Assembly: GCA_022772305.1 (NCBI GenBank)
Contig: JALFAQ010000021.1
Coordinates: forward strand, 1 to 64,000
Reading direction: 5' to 3'
Source: Corynebacterium glucuronolyticum
GTDB taxonomy: Bacteria > Actinomycetota > Actinomycetes > Mycobacteriales > Mycobacteriaceae
Length of the DNA: 64,000 bases
Shown: positions 44,744 through 56,100 of the stretch, one piece after another
Layout: each line of letters begins with the position of its first letter
How positions within the stretch are numbered: position 1 is the first letter of the stretch
The notes under the pieces: model-generated
What the model saw: the letters and a program-made list of their open reading frames with translations, nothing else
Databases searched by the model: none
What the model was told of the DNA's origin: nothing
Translations under genes and position numbers: made by a program

Positions 44744-44772
44744 TTGAACTTTCTGCTTCGCATTGATAAACT
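44744..44772 (+). promoter_or_regulatory. Predicted promoter of the metal ABC operon
   Basis: -35 TTGAAC (44744-44749), 17-nt spacer, -10 TAAACT (44767-44772), about 40 nt before the start codon. TAGGGCACCCTA at 44718-44729 lies 14 nt upstream of the -35 and might bind a metal regulator, but it is not a good DtxR box. Confidence 0.5.
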
Positions 44773-44812
44773 TCCGCGTGGGTATCCACGCTCGCTCCGG
44801 AAAGGTACGGAA

Positions 44813-45754
44813 ATGTCATTTTTGAAAAAGCTCGTCTCCGCTGGTGTCGCCCTCACCACAGCTGCAGCACTGACTGCCTGCAGCGTGGACACCGCTGATA
44901 CGGAGGCACAGGCTCCGTCCGACGGTCTCACCGTCGTCGCATCGACGGGCTATCTTGCTGATGCTGTCCAGAACATCGCCCCGGAAGCGAAAGTGACCAC
45001 ATTGGTCAAGCCTGGTGGAGATCCACACACGCAGGCACTCACGAGCAGTGATGTCCAAGAGATTGAGAAGGCCGATCTCATGGTCTGGACAAGCCATGAC
45101 ATGGAGCACAAGATGATGGACCAGTTCGACAAACTGGGCGAACGCTCCCTGCCGGCCGCCGAAGCAATCGATGAGGCCGACCTCCTCCCGTGGGAAGAAG
45201 ATGGCAAGATTCAAGGGCACGATCCGCACGTGTGGAACTCCCCCGAGAACTGGATCACGACGGTCAACGCGATCGCAGACAAGCTCGGTTCCATCGACTC
45301 CGCACACGCCGACGAGTATGCGGCAAATGCCAAGGCCTACACCGAGCAGATCGCAGAGCTTGAGCAGTACGGCAAGGAAAAGCTCAAGGATATCCCCTCC
45401 GACAAGCGCTTCCTTATCACCGGTCACGATGCCTTTAACTATTTGGGCAAAACCTTTGATCTAGAGGTGCTCGCTACCGACTTCGTTTCCTCCGAGTCCG
45501 AAATGTCGGCACAGGCAATGGATGAACTCGCACAGACGATCGTTGACCACAAGGTCAAGGTAGTGTTCCAGGATAACCTCAAGAACCCCGAGGTTATTCG
45601 TCACCTGCAGGACTCTGTTCGAGCCAAGGGCGGCGATGTCACCATCTCTGACGACGTTCTCTACGCTGACACCCTCGGCGAGACGGCCCCTGTAAATACC
45701 TACATCGGAGCCTTCCGCCACAACATCGACGCGATCGCAGCGGCACTGTCCTAA
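44813..45754 (+). CDS. mntA: Metal (Mn/Zn) ABC transporter substrate-binding lipoprotein
   Basis: A 313-residue cluster A-I binding protein. The signal peptide ends in lipobox LTAC (Cys23). Ligand regions are GGDPHTQALTSSD, HDPHVWNSPEN and the late YADTLGE, supplying His, His and acidic residues. The core between them contains TGHDAFNYLG. It delivers Mn2+ or Zn2+ to the permease on the outer face. Start ATG at 44813 after GGAAAGG. First gene of a four-gene operon with two permeases, the layout of Mn-type MntABCD/SitABCD systems; the metal is inferred. Confidence 0.85.
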   Translation: MSFLKKLVSAGVALTTAAALTACSVDTADTEAQAPSDGLTVVASTGYLADAVQNIAPEAKVTTLVKPGGDPHTQALTSSDVQEIEKADLMVWTSHDMEHKMMDQFDKLGERSLPAAEAIDEADLLPWEEDGKIQGHDPHVWNSPENWITTVNAIADKLGSIDSAHADEYAANAKAYTEQIAELEQYGKEKLKDIPSDKRFLITGHDAFNYLGKTFDLEVLATDFVSSESEMSAQAMDELAQTIVDHKVKVVFQDNLKNPEVIRHLQDSVRAKGGDVTISDDVLYADTLGETAPVNTYIGAFRHNIDAIAAALS

Positions 45755-45895
45755 GCGCCTGTCGCACACCTTCCCCACATTTCCTCACCCTTTATCGCCT
45801 TCCCTAGGCTCGACGCGCCCGATACCCCCCACAAACGTCATGACACCGAATCCTCCCCTGTATGCAGGGGAATACGTTTATAGAAAGTAGCTACT

Positions 45896-46657
45896 GTGAA
45901 TACACCTGCTGCTGTGAAAGCAGAAAACATTACTGCCGTCTATGGGCCGGTACGCGCACTAGAAAACGCCTCCATGGACATCGAAACAGGCGTCATCCAC
46001 GCCATCGTCGGGCCCAATGGATCAGGCAAATCCACACTGCTCAAGGCACTCATGGGCCAGGTCACCGTAACTAACGGTACGGTCAGCTTACTCGGTAAAC
46101 CACTGTCGGCTGTGCGAACGAGCGTGGCTTACATGCCCCAAGTTGCAGGCGTGGACTGGAACTTCCCTGCCCGTGTCAAGGACGTCGTGCTCATGGGCAC
46201 CTACGGTAAGCTAGGGTGGTTGAAGCGCCCCGGGAAAAAGGAAAAGGACCTGGCGCTGAGCTGTCTTGACACCGTCGGTCTCACCGATCTTGCCGATAGG
46301 CACATCTCGGCCCTCTCCGGCGGCCAAAAACAGCGTGTCTTTGTCGCCCGCTTACTCGCCGCGCAGCCCACGGTCGCGCTCATGGACGAGCCCTTCGCCG
46401 GCGTCGACATCCACAGTGAGCAGATCATTCGCGAGGCACTGCAGGAGCTCGCATTAGAGGGGACGACCGTTCTTGTCGTTCACCACGACCTCACCTCCGT
46501 TTCCTCGTTCTGCGACACGGCGACACTTCTCTCCCAGGGGCACGTCATGTGCACCGGCCCTGTCGACGAGGTAGTCACGGTGGATAACATCGCCCGCGCC
46601 TATGCCATGCGTTCCGATGTTTTGAGCCAGGCAGTCACCGAAGGGATGCCCGCATGA
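45896..46657 (+). CDS. mntB: Metal ABC transporter ATP-binding protein
   Basis: A 253-residue ABC ATPase on the cytoplasmic side. Walker A GPNGSGKST, signature LSGGQKQRV, Walker B ALMDEPF, and the switch VVHHDL are all intact. GTG at 45896. It follows the binding protein by 141 nt, and its last codons overlap the next gene as ATGA. Confidence 0.9.
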   Translation: MNTPAAVKAENITAVYGPVRALENASMDIETGVIHAIVGPNGSGKSTLLKALMGQVTVTNGTVSLLGKPLSAVRTSVAYMPQVAGVDWNFPARVKDVVLMGTYGKLGWLKRPGKKEKDLALSCLDTVGLTDLADRHISALSGGQKQRVFVARLLAAQPTVALMDEPFAGVDIHSEQIIREALQELALEGTTVLVVHHDLTSVSSFCDTATLLSQGHVMCTGPVDEVVTVDNIARAYAMRSDVLSQAVTEGMPA

Positions 46658-47532
46658 TTCTCCTATCACCGGGGGATTTCCTCGGCACCTACGGCTTCCT
46701 CACTACTTTTTCCGTCTGTGTCCTCGTCGGTGGCATGACCGGCGCTTTCGGCTGCTTCCTCTACCTGCGTGGTCAGTCCCTCATCTCCGATGTCGTCGGC
46801 CACTCCTGCCTTCTGGGCATCGCAGTCACCTTCATCACCGCCAGCATCTTCTGGGGCACACCGTCTACTCCCGTGCTCATTGTCGGTGCTGCTATATCGG
46901 GTGTCCTCGCCGTGGGACTGACTGGACTTATCATCCGCCACACGAGGCTTGGCGGCGATGCTGCAATGGCAGTTACCTTGTCCCTCTTTTATGGTGGCGC
47001 GATGGTAATCATGAATCTGCTTAACTCCACACAACTGACCGGTCGGGCTTCCCTTGGCCAATATATTCTCGGCAACGCCGCCACGGCGCGTATGTCCGAT
47101 ATCAAGGTCATCGGTGTCATCGCCGTTATCCTCCTTGTGGTGGTCACAGCATTATGGAAGGAATTCTCCCTCCTCGTCTTCGACCCTGCCTGTGCCCGCG
47201 CACTCGGCTTTAGTCCAGCGATTCTCGAACCTCTCCTCTTTGCCATCCCTGCGGTTGCCATCGTCAGTGGCATCAAAGCCGTAGGAATGATCCTCATGGT
47301 TGCCTTTACAATTCTTCCTGCGGCGACCGTCGGGTGGTTCTCCCGCACGTTTTCCTCAATGGTGCTCCTTAGCGCCCTCGTCGGCGCGCTGTCTGGCGCC
47401 ATCGGCGCCTACGTCTCCATCTGCCTAGGCAAGGTACCTACCGGTCCCGTCGTGGTGCTCATCTTGTTCACCTGTTTCCTCGTCTCGCTCAGCGCCCGCG
47501 TCGCCCTGCGTAAGAAAGGAGTACTGGCATGA
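46654..47532 (+). CDS. mntC: Metal ABC transporter permease, first of two
   Basis: A 292-residue ABC-3 family membrane protein with eight or nine hydrophobic helices. The N-terminal part has LRGQSLISDVVGHSCLLGIA, a family signature. ATG at 46654 overlaps the ATPase stop by 4 nt (ATGA). With the following gene it should form a heterodimeric channel. Confidence 0.88.
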   Translation: MILLSPGDFLGTYGFLTTFSVCVLVGGMTGAFGCFLYLRGQSLISDVVGHSCLLGIAVTFITASIFWGTPSTPVLIVGAAISGVLAVGLTGLIIRHTRLGGDAAMAVTLSLFYGGAMVIMNLLNSTQLTGRASLGQYILGNAATARMSDIKVIGVIAVILLVVVTALWKEFSLLVFDPACARALGFSPAILEPLLFAIPAVAIVSGIKAVGMILMVAFTILPAATVGWFSRTFSSMVLLSALVGALSGAIGAYVSICLGKVPTGPVVVLILFTCFLVSLSARVALRKKGVLA

Positions 47533-48377
47533 GCTTCGCCGTTTCTCTGTTTCTGCTCAGTCTTGTCACCGCGGAGGCCTGCGCCATTCCCGGTGTTTTC
47601 ATCGTCTTGCGCGGGCAGTCCATGCTTATCGATGCCCTGTCACACGCAGTTCTCCCCGGAATCGTCATCGGTGTCGCGCTGACTGGTTCGCTCCATAGCC
47701 CGGTGATGACACTCACAGCCACCGGCCTCGGGCTGATCGTTGTGTGGGTATCTCACGAGTTGCGATCCCGCGGTTTGCTCATCGGGGATGCCGATCAGGG
47801 AATCATTTTCCCCGCGATCTTCGCAATCGGCGTCCTCCTCTTATCCACTGTGTTCGCCGGTGTCGGAGTGTCAGGGGAAACTGTTCTTGCAGGCGACCTC
47901 AATCTCCTGGCACTCAGCACCAACCATGTCATCGTGGGCTCTCTGGATCTCGGCCCCATTGACTTGTGGATCCAGCTGGGAATGCTTATCGTGTTCGGTA
48001 TCTTCCTGGCCGTCGCCGGCCGAGTACTTACATCCTCTACCTTCGACCGCGCGCATGCCCAATCTATCGGGTTCCCCGTTCGCTCTGTGGAAGTGATCTT
48101 CATGGTACTGATCGCCGCAACCGTGGTGACGGCATTCTCTGTAGCAGGATCCATTCTTGTGGTGGCGTTTATGATCTGCCCGGCGGCCACGGCTGTCCTC
48201 ATCGCACCGACATTGTCCGCGGCCTTCTCGTGGACAGCGCTCATCGCCGCGGTGAACTCCGCAGCAGGTTTCGGGCTGTCCTATTCCTTGGAGCTCGCCA
48301 CTGCTCCCACCCTCGCTGTTATCAGCGGGGTGACATTCCTTCTTGTTCTCGCTACAACAGCTGCGTTAAAGCGTTAA
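47529..48377 (+). CDS. mntD: Metal ABC transporter permease, second of two
   Basis: A 282-residue ABC-3 family permease, homologous to the gene before it, with VLRGQSMLIDALSHAVLPGI near the N-terminus. ATG at 47529 overlaps the preceding stop by 4 nt. The 3' end overlaps the convergent DUF6912 gene by 26 nt. Two different permease genes distinguish Mnt/Tro/Sit operons from the single-permease ZnuABC type. Confidence 0.88.
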   Translation: MSFAVSLFLLSLVTAEACAIPGVFIVLRGQSMLIDALSHAVLPGIVIGVALTGSLHSPVMTLTATGLGLIVVWVSHELRSRGLLIGDADQGIIFPAIFAIGVLLLSTVFAGVGVSGETVLAGDLNLLALSTNHVIVGSLDLGPIDLWIQLGMLIVFGIFLAVAGRVLTSSTFDRAHAQSIGFPVRSVEVIFMVLIAATVVTAFSVAGSILVVAFMICPAATAVLIAPTLSAAFSWTALIAAVNSAAGFGLSYSLELATAPTLAVISGVTFLLVLATTAALKR

Positions 48378-48858
48378 GCTCCGAGGGGTCGTACCAGGCG
48401 AGGAAGTTGTCTTGGGCATCGCCGACGGCGAGCTCAGCGTCCTCATCGCCGAGGTCCGCTTCGTCGATAAGCTCCATCGCCTTCGCAGTGGCGGGCTCGC
48501 TCGCCTCGGTATCCACGTGGATGGCCGCGACCTGATCGAGGCTCACCTGCGCGGGCGAGAGCTTCACCACGGCCTCGCCGTTATCCGGAGTCGATGTCAC
48601 CTGTTCATCGGGGAGATCCACCGAGACCACTACACGACGGTGCGGGAAAGACTCTTCCCCACCGATCGTCAGCAGGCGAATGGAAGCGCGGGAGGCCTCC
48701 GTGAAGGCGACATCCGCAATTTCCTCCTCATCACCCGAGGTGAAGAACTCGGTGAGCGCCGGTGTCACGGCAAAGCCCCACCCCGACCGGGCGGAGAGGA
48801 TCCCGGTCTCAGCCAGGTTCACCAACATCGAGAACGTCGCGGGAATGTAGACGCGCAT
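48352..48858 (-). CDS. DUF6912 family protein
   Basis: A 168-residue acidic soluble protein that begins MRVYIPATFSMLVNLAETG, the conserved start of the actinobacterial DUF6912 family (function unknown). ATG at 48858 overlaps the stop of the HAD-like gene as TAATG, which couples them. The C-terminal portion is rich in Glu/Asp. The 3' end runs into the permease gene from the opposite side. Confidence 0.75.
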   Translation of the reverse strand: MRVYIPATFSMLVNLAETGILSARSGWGFAVTPALTEFFTSGDEEEIADVAFTEASRASIRLLTIGGEESFPHRRVVVSVDLPDEQVTSTPDNGEAVVKLSPAQVSLDQVAAIHVDTEASEPATAKAMELIDEADLGDEDAELAVGDAQDNFLAWYDPSELNALTQLL

Positions 48859-49268
48859 TAAAACTCTCCGTCGATATCGAACAGCCCAGTGATCTCCACA
48901 ACTGCACGGTCGAACTGCTGGTAGTACACGCCAACCATGCCGGCCTCGACGGCACCGCGAACGTTGACGATGGAATCATCAACGAGAACGCAGTCATTAA
49001 TCGGCAGGTCAAGCGCATCAGCCGCAGCCTGGAAAGCCTCCTTCGTGGGCTTCTCCGCGCCGACCTCACCCGACAGGATGACAGCATCGACGATGCCCTT
49101 GTACTCCCACTCGCGGATGCTCTCTGCGCCCGGGCCACCCGGATCGTTCGACAGGATGCCGAGGGCTACGCCCTCTTTGCGTGCCGCCTCGAAGAGTTGA
49201 CGCCAGCGACGCTGGGTTTCCGCATCCTCATCCAAAACGCCGACGTAGTCCACGATCATTCCACGCAC
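48858..49268 (-). CDS. HAD-like protein lacking the second motif I aspartate
   Basis: A 136-residue compact HAD-IA-like protein. Motif II is ILSNDPG, motif III has GAEKPTKEAFQ with the lysine, and motif IV is CVLVDDS. Motif I, normally DxDxT/V, reads DYVGVLD, so the general acid-base aspartate is missing and phosphatase activity is doubtful. Probable GTG at 49268, with ATG at 49259 as an alternative. It precedes the DUF6912 gene with 1-nt overlap. Confidence 0.75.
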   Translation of the reverse strand: MRGMIVDYVGVLDEDAETQRRWRQLFEAARKEGVALGILSNDPGGPGAESIREWEYKGIVDAVILSGEVGAEKPTKEAFQAAADALDLPINDCVLVDDSIVNVRGAVEAGMVGVYYQQFDRAVVEITGLFDIDGEF

Positions 49269-49419
49269 GGTGCAATCATCTCTCTTTCACTGTGATTAAT
49301 TTTTGGTCCTATAAAGCTTTTTCGTGTGCGCCTTAACGCTCTCCCCCGTGGGGGTAGTTGCCCAGCGAGGACAGTTAGTTCGTGCGATAGTAGTTTACAC
49401 ATTCCTCGGGAGGGCAATC

Positions 49420-49974
49420 ATGACACTAACACCAATGGCAGGGTACCGAATCCTACAAAGCTATGCACGGGACCCGCAAAAACACTCACCTGCGAAAGTA
49501 AAGAAACCGCACGGCAACTGCGAAAATGCGGCGCGCCACTTCACCACACGGTGCGTGCAGATCGCTCTAGAGAAATACGCATTACCACCACATAATGACA
49601 GGAAACTCTCAGCCGCTGCGCGTCGCTCGCTGTCGTCGTTGAGGCAGTATCTGCCCCGGGCGTATCACGTCTCCATCGAGGCGTTTCACTTCACGCCGGG
49701 GCCCACTGTTCCCCCGGAACCCGTTGATCGGGTCGAGGAACAAGTGGCGACCCCACAAATGGCATCCACCACGCCAGCACAGGAGGATTCCTACAGCGGG
49801 ATGCTTCTCACCGTGGACAGCACCAGCGTCACCACCGACGGGGAGCCGACGTGCACCACGGGGTTTGTCCACGGGATCATCCGCGCCTCGGGGGTGCGCT
49901 ACAGTTTTATCGCCGCAGTGCGCGAGCTTAGCCCGGAGGGACCGTGCCAGCTCCACACTTTCCGAATCTTCTAG
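49420..49974 (+). CDS. Rv3235 family protein
   Basis: A 184-residue basic-to-neutral soluble protein. The C-terminal half, ending in CTTGFVHG through SPEGPCQLHTFRIF, resembles the C-terminal domain of the Rv3235 family, which lies near secA in actinobacteria and has no known function. The ATG at 49420 follows GGGAGGG by 5 nt; an open frame from 49324 lacks this. A terminator lies between it and secA. Confidence 0.65.
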   Translation: MTLTPMAGYRILQSYARDPQKHSPAKVKKPHGNCENAARHFTTRCVQIALEKYALPPHNDRKLSAAARRSLSSLRQYLPRAYHVSIEAFHFTPGPTVPPEPVDRVEEQVATPQMASTTPAQEDSYSGMLLTVDSTSVTTDGEPTCTTGFVHGIIRASGVRYSFIAAVRELSPEGPCQLHTFRIF

Positions 49975-49991
49975 CTGCTCCGCAACCAGCA

Positions 49992-50025
49992 CATGATCCC
50001 CGCAGCCTGAGCTGTGGGGATCATG
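49992..50025. terminator. Bidirectional terminator between the Rv3235-like gene and secA
   Basis: A 15-bp stem, CATGATCCCCGCAGC with GCTGTGGGGATCATG (one wobble), separated by 4 nt, lies between the convergent stops. No long T-run on either side. Confidence 0.75.
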
Positions 50026-50048
50026 ATGCTTACTGTGCCAGTGCGGGC

Positions 50049-52640
<2,592 letters not shown>

Positions 52641-52791
52641 GTGCTCTTAGTATCCTTTTCGCTAAAAATGTTTCATTCGTTTAGTACTCGTTGTGTATTG
52701 TACGCACACAACCCTAGGTACATATCACTACGACGGTTTACTGTACTGCTTCACACACAATACAGCCCTACCGGGTGCGGGTAAACAGACC

Positions 52792-52813
52792 AAAGGCCCC
52801 GGAAACCGGGGCC
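52792..52813 (-). terminator. Intrinsic terminator of hpf
   Basis: GGCCCCGG, AAA loop region and CCGGGGCC form a perfect 8-bp GC stem; TTTGG follows on the minus strand. It lies 23 nt beyond the hpf stop. Confidence 0.75.
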
Positions 52814-52835
52814 CGGTGTGTGTGACGAAAAATTC

Positions 52836-53513
52836 TTACTTTTCTTCGTCGACGAGAGCGATGAGACCGTAGTCAAAGGCGCGACGGCGGTACACCACCG
52901 ACGGACGACCCGTCTCTTCGTTAATGAAGAGGTAGAAGTCGTGGCCCACGAGCTCCATCTCGCTCAGGGCATCATCGACGCTCATCGGCTTGGCAGGGTG
53001 CTCCTTGCGGCGGACGATCTGGCCCGGCAGAACATCATCGACGAGACCCTCGTACGGATCCGTGTCGTACTGCTCCTGCTTGTTGCGTGCCTCCTCGGCC
53101 TCCTGCACAAGCTTGGCGGCCTGCTGGCCTGCACCAAGCGGTGCGCGGTGGCCCCGGTGGCTGATGGACCGGCGAACCTTGACCTTGCGGAGGCTGCGCT
53201 CCATCTTTGCCAGTGCAACCTCGAGGGCGGCGTAGAAGGAATCCTCCTTCGCCTCGGCGCGGGCGATGTGCCCCTTGCCAGTTGCTGTGATCTGGATCTT
53301 GTCTGCACGATCGGCCCGTCGCGGATTCGGCTCGTGCTTCAGCTCAACATGGAAGTAGTTGAGGGTGGGATCGAGAACCGAGATTTTTGCGAGCTTGGTG
53401 TTTACGCGCTCTTTGAAGTGATCTGGAACCTCCACGTTTCTACCAGTGATGACCACTTGGATGTCGGGGCGCAGTTCGTCGCGCTGGGTTTCGTTGTTTT
53501 CTGGCTTAGTCAT
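52836..53513 (-). CDS. hpf: Ribosome hibernation promoting factor, long form
   Basis: A 225-residue long-form HPF. An N-terminal S30AE domain (about 15-115) with VVITGRNVEVPDHFKERV and HIARAEAKEDSFYAALEV is joined by a linker rich in Gln and Glu to a C-terminal dimerisation domain, EMELVGHDFYLFINEETGRP. The long form dimerises inactive 70S ribosomes into 100S particles in stationary phase or stress. ATG at 53513 with GGAGG 6 nt upstream. Between secA and the comF-like gene as in Rv3240c-Rv3242c. Confidence 0.93.
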   Translation of the reverse strand: MTKPENNETQRDELRPDIQVVITGRNVEVPDHFKERVNTKLAKISVLDPTLNYFHVELKHEPNPRRADRADKIQITATGKGHIARAEAKEDSFYAALEVALAKMERSLRKVKVRRSISHRGHRAPLGAGQQAAKLVQEAEEARNKQEQYDTDPYEGLVDDVLPGQIVRRKEHPAKPMSVDDALSEMELVGHDFYLFINEETGRPSVVYRRRAFDYGLIALVDEEK

Positions 53514-53715
53514 GAGAAACCTCCCGGCCAAATTGGGCACCGCCACCATGTAGGTTAACGGTGACTAACAAAACGTACACCTTTAGTTTACATCCGGTCA
53601 TAACCATTCTCTAGAGTTTTTCTCGATTTGCCCCCAACGCTCTCAGCGAACAGTGTCTCTCTTACTCCCCTTCCCCACCAACCTACGACGAGGTCACGTT
53701 ACATTTTGGTGAACT

Positions 53716-54321
53716 CTAGGCAGCGGCAAGAGTGAGTGCACCGGCGACCGTTCCCCCACAGGCGATCAGCGCCAGAGCTGTCGCGTCAATGGTAGAACCG
53801 GTGGTGACAATGTCGTCGACAAGCAATAACGGCCCGGCCGGGACCTCCGTGACGACGACCTTCCCCACGAGGTTGCGATGCCTCTCGTGCGGATCCAACC
53901 CCACCGAGTCCCGCACGTGCGAACCGTGCCGCACACAGGCAGCAAACGGCAGGCCGGAAGCTTTACAAACAGCGGTGACGGGATCACCACCGCGACGCCG
54001 TGCCGATGACCGACGCGTCGGTGCGGGCACAAGCGTGAGCTCCTCGGGCAACTCGCCCACCGCTTGCAGGTAGCCCACCGCAGCACCAAGCACGGCACCG
54101 AGAAGAGGCAGGACATCTCGCCTGCCACGTTCCTTCGCGTGGATGAGGGTACGCCGCCGGCACCCCGAGTACGGCCCGAGCGACCAAACGGGAAGTTCCC
54201 CAAACTGCGGCGACACCTGGTAGGGAACCCGAGACCACTCCGCACGACACCTCACGCAGAGACTTACCCCCGGCGCGCCACAGCCGGCGCAGCGCCGGGG
54301 CAACAAGAGCTCGAGAACCAT
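53716..54321 (-). CDS. ComF family phosphoribosyltransferase-like protein
   Basis: A protein of about 201 residues. An N-terminal four-cysteine zinc motif (CAGCGAPG, then CVRCR) precedes a PRTase-like fold whose PRPP-binding signature is LLLVDDIVTTGST near the C-terminus. ComF homologues act in DNA uptake in naturally competent bacteria; in corynebacteria the role is not established. ATG at 54321 puts the zinc motif directly after LLLPRR; a GTG at 54339 is an alternative. Downstream of lpqB on the same strand, as in Rv3242c. Confidence 0.85.
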   Translation of the reverse strand: MVLELLLPRRCAGCGAPGVSLCVRCRAEWSRVPYQVSPQFGELPVWSLGPYSGCRRRTLIHAKERGRRDVLPLLGAVLGAAVGYLQAVGELPEELTLVPAPTRRSSARRRGGDPVTAVCKASGLPFAACVRHGSHVRDSVGLDPHERHRNLVGKVVVTEVPAGPLLLVDDIVTTGSTIDATALALIACGGTVAGALTLAAA

Positions 54322-54396
54322 ACCCAGACAGTTGCACACTTCGCACTACCCCGCCACTCGAGGCCCAACCACGAAACGCGCACTATCGGCACGCCG

Positions 54397-56100
54397 TTAC
54401 TCCGGGACAATCGGGGCGGCTCGGCGCGACTGGAGTCCGGGAACCTCGCGCCAAAACGCGCTGCTACCGCTGTTGTTGGGCAGCTGGCGCATGGAGCGCG
54501 CGTCGGTGACAAACATGGTGGAGCTCGTCGAGGCGACCGCGACCACGGGGGCTGTCAGGTTGACCGACGGTTCGATCTTTACCGCGGCACCATCGGGCTC
54601 GATGCGGACGACCGGACTATCTGGGGAATTGGTGCCGACGAGCAGGCTGCCATCGTATTGCCAGTCAAGGCTCAAGGCCGCGCCACTAATCCCTGGCGCA
54701 ATTTCGCGCACGTTGGCGATGCGACGCTCACCCGGAGTGGGACGGGCAACAGTGCCGACGTAGACGTGGTTATCGACGATGGCGGCGACACGCACACCGG
54801 AGGTGGACACGCGGAGGACGGAGATCGGCTTGTCCAGTTCGTCGAAAGGCGTGGCCTGGACGATCGCCTGGGAGAGCTCTCCCGAATCGGAGGAGCGAGT
54901 CACGCGCACAATTTGCTTGCCATCCACGACTGTCCACATCGCCGAGCCACCGTACTCGAAGCTGGGACGAGACAGCGTCTGAGCTTCCAGCACCTTGGCG
55001 AAGGGACCATCCAACGGCCCCATGCGCAGAACCGACTTATCCTCCTGCTCCTTGGTGACAGCAGCGATGAAGCCCGACGAGGAGGCGATGGAGGCGGACT
55101 CGATGCCACTCAGGCCGTTATTTACCGGCGTGGTGGAGTCTGCTGTCACGAGGTGTAGCTTGCCGTCAGTCAGCGCATACAGGCTATTGACGGCACCGAG
55201 GGTGCCCTGTGGGTTGTATTCGGTGAAGTCTTCCGTTGTGAGCCCCGACCCGTCGCCTTCCAGGAGGACACCGTCGATTTCCAGCCGGTACGGGCCTTGC
55301 ACCTTGGCGGATTCCAGCGTCCACACAACCTGCGCAGCAATGCGGTTCAGCTGTTTATCGTCCACCGCATCTACGCCGGTAAAGACGTGCACGCCATCGC
55401 GGGTTCCCGAGTACACGGTCTCCGCCTTGAGGTCGGTGATAACGCCCGGCTTGAGGCTCTCGCGAGGGCCGTCGGTAAGCATCCGGATGAGTGTGGAGTC
55501 CACAGATGTTTGCTGGTTGTAGACCCAGCGCCGATCGCTGACGAGCATCCGGCCGGTGGGTTCAAAGAAGTAGAGGTCATAGGGCTGGTAGCTGTTGCGG
55601 AATGTGGAGCGCTCCAGCACGACACCGGCGGGGAGCTCCTCAATGCGCCACTCCCCGTCCACCTTGACGAGCTTGTATTCCTCCTCGAAGTGCCCATCTT
55701 CCAGCTCGTAGACACCGCCACCGGTAAGCCTGCCCACCTTTTCACCGCGGACGGTGAAGACAATCCTGTTGGGATCGTTGGAGACTGTGGAGGAAATATC
55801 CTCAATGGAGCGCAGGATGGTGGTGCCCTGCGAATCATCCCACTCTGCCGCCGCCTCGGGTGTGAGGTACAGGCGTGCCGCCTGGTGGGTCTGCGTGGGG
55901 TTGACAGACTGCGTGAAAAAGCTCTTCAGCAACAGGTCGGCTTCTTGCCCTTTTTCCGGACCTGCGGGGCTTTCCGAGGCGCGCGACCGCTCGTACTGGC
56001 GGAGCACCTGGGGCTCTGAATCCCCGGGCAGGGTGGCGCAGCCGGACACAGCGAGAGCCACGGCGCTCAGCACGCCAACCAGTTGTGTGCGCCTACTCAT
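54397..56100 (-). CDS. lpqB: Lipoprotein LpqB
   Basis: A 567-residue lipoprotein. Signal peptide with lipobox VSGC (Cys21), a GerMN-like domain (about 190-300, ESLKPGVITDLKAETVYSG), then a C-terminal beta-propeller. LpqB binds the extracellular part of MtrB and modulates the MtrAB two-component system. ATG at 56100 overlaps the mtrB stop by 8 nt with AAGGGAGG upstream. The frame is open to 56487, but that part is mtrB in another phase. Confidence 0.93.
   Translation of the reverse strand: MSRRTQLVGVLSAVALAVSGCATLPGDSEPQVLRQYERSRASESPAGPEKGQEADLLLKSFFTQSVNPTQTHQAARLYLTPEAAAEWDDSQGTTILRSIEDISSTVSNDPNRIVFTVRGEKVGRLTGGGVYELEDGHFEEEYKLVKVDGEWRIEELPAGVVLERSTFRNSYQPYDLYFFEPTGRMLVSDRRWVYNQQTSVDSTLIRMLTDGPRESLKPGVITDLKAETVYSGTRDGVHVFTGVDAVDDKQLNRIAAQVVWTLESAKVQGPYRLEIDGVLLEGDGSGLTTEDFTEYNPQGTLGAVNSLYALTDGKLHLVTADSTTPVNNGLSGIESASIASSSGFIAAVTKEQEDKSVLRMGPLDGPFAKVLEAQTLSRPSFEYGGSAMWTVVDGKQIVRVTRSSDSGELSQAIVQATPFDELDKPISVLRVSTSGVRVAAIVDNHVYVGTVARPTPGERRIANVREIAPGISGAALSLDWQYDGSLLVGTNSPDSPVVRIEPDGAAVKIEPSVNLTAPVVAVASTSSTMFVTDARSMRQLPNNSGSSAFWREVPGLQSRRAAPIVPE

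Noticed and set aside
44155..44766. 203-codon ORF between rsgA and the metal ABC operon
   Set aside because: Phe/Leu/Pro-rich translation of a pyrimidine tract; no start signal; it ends inside the operon promoter.
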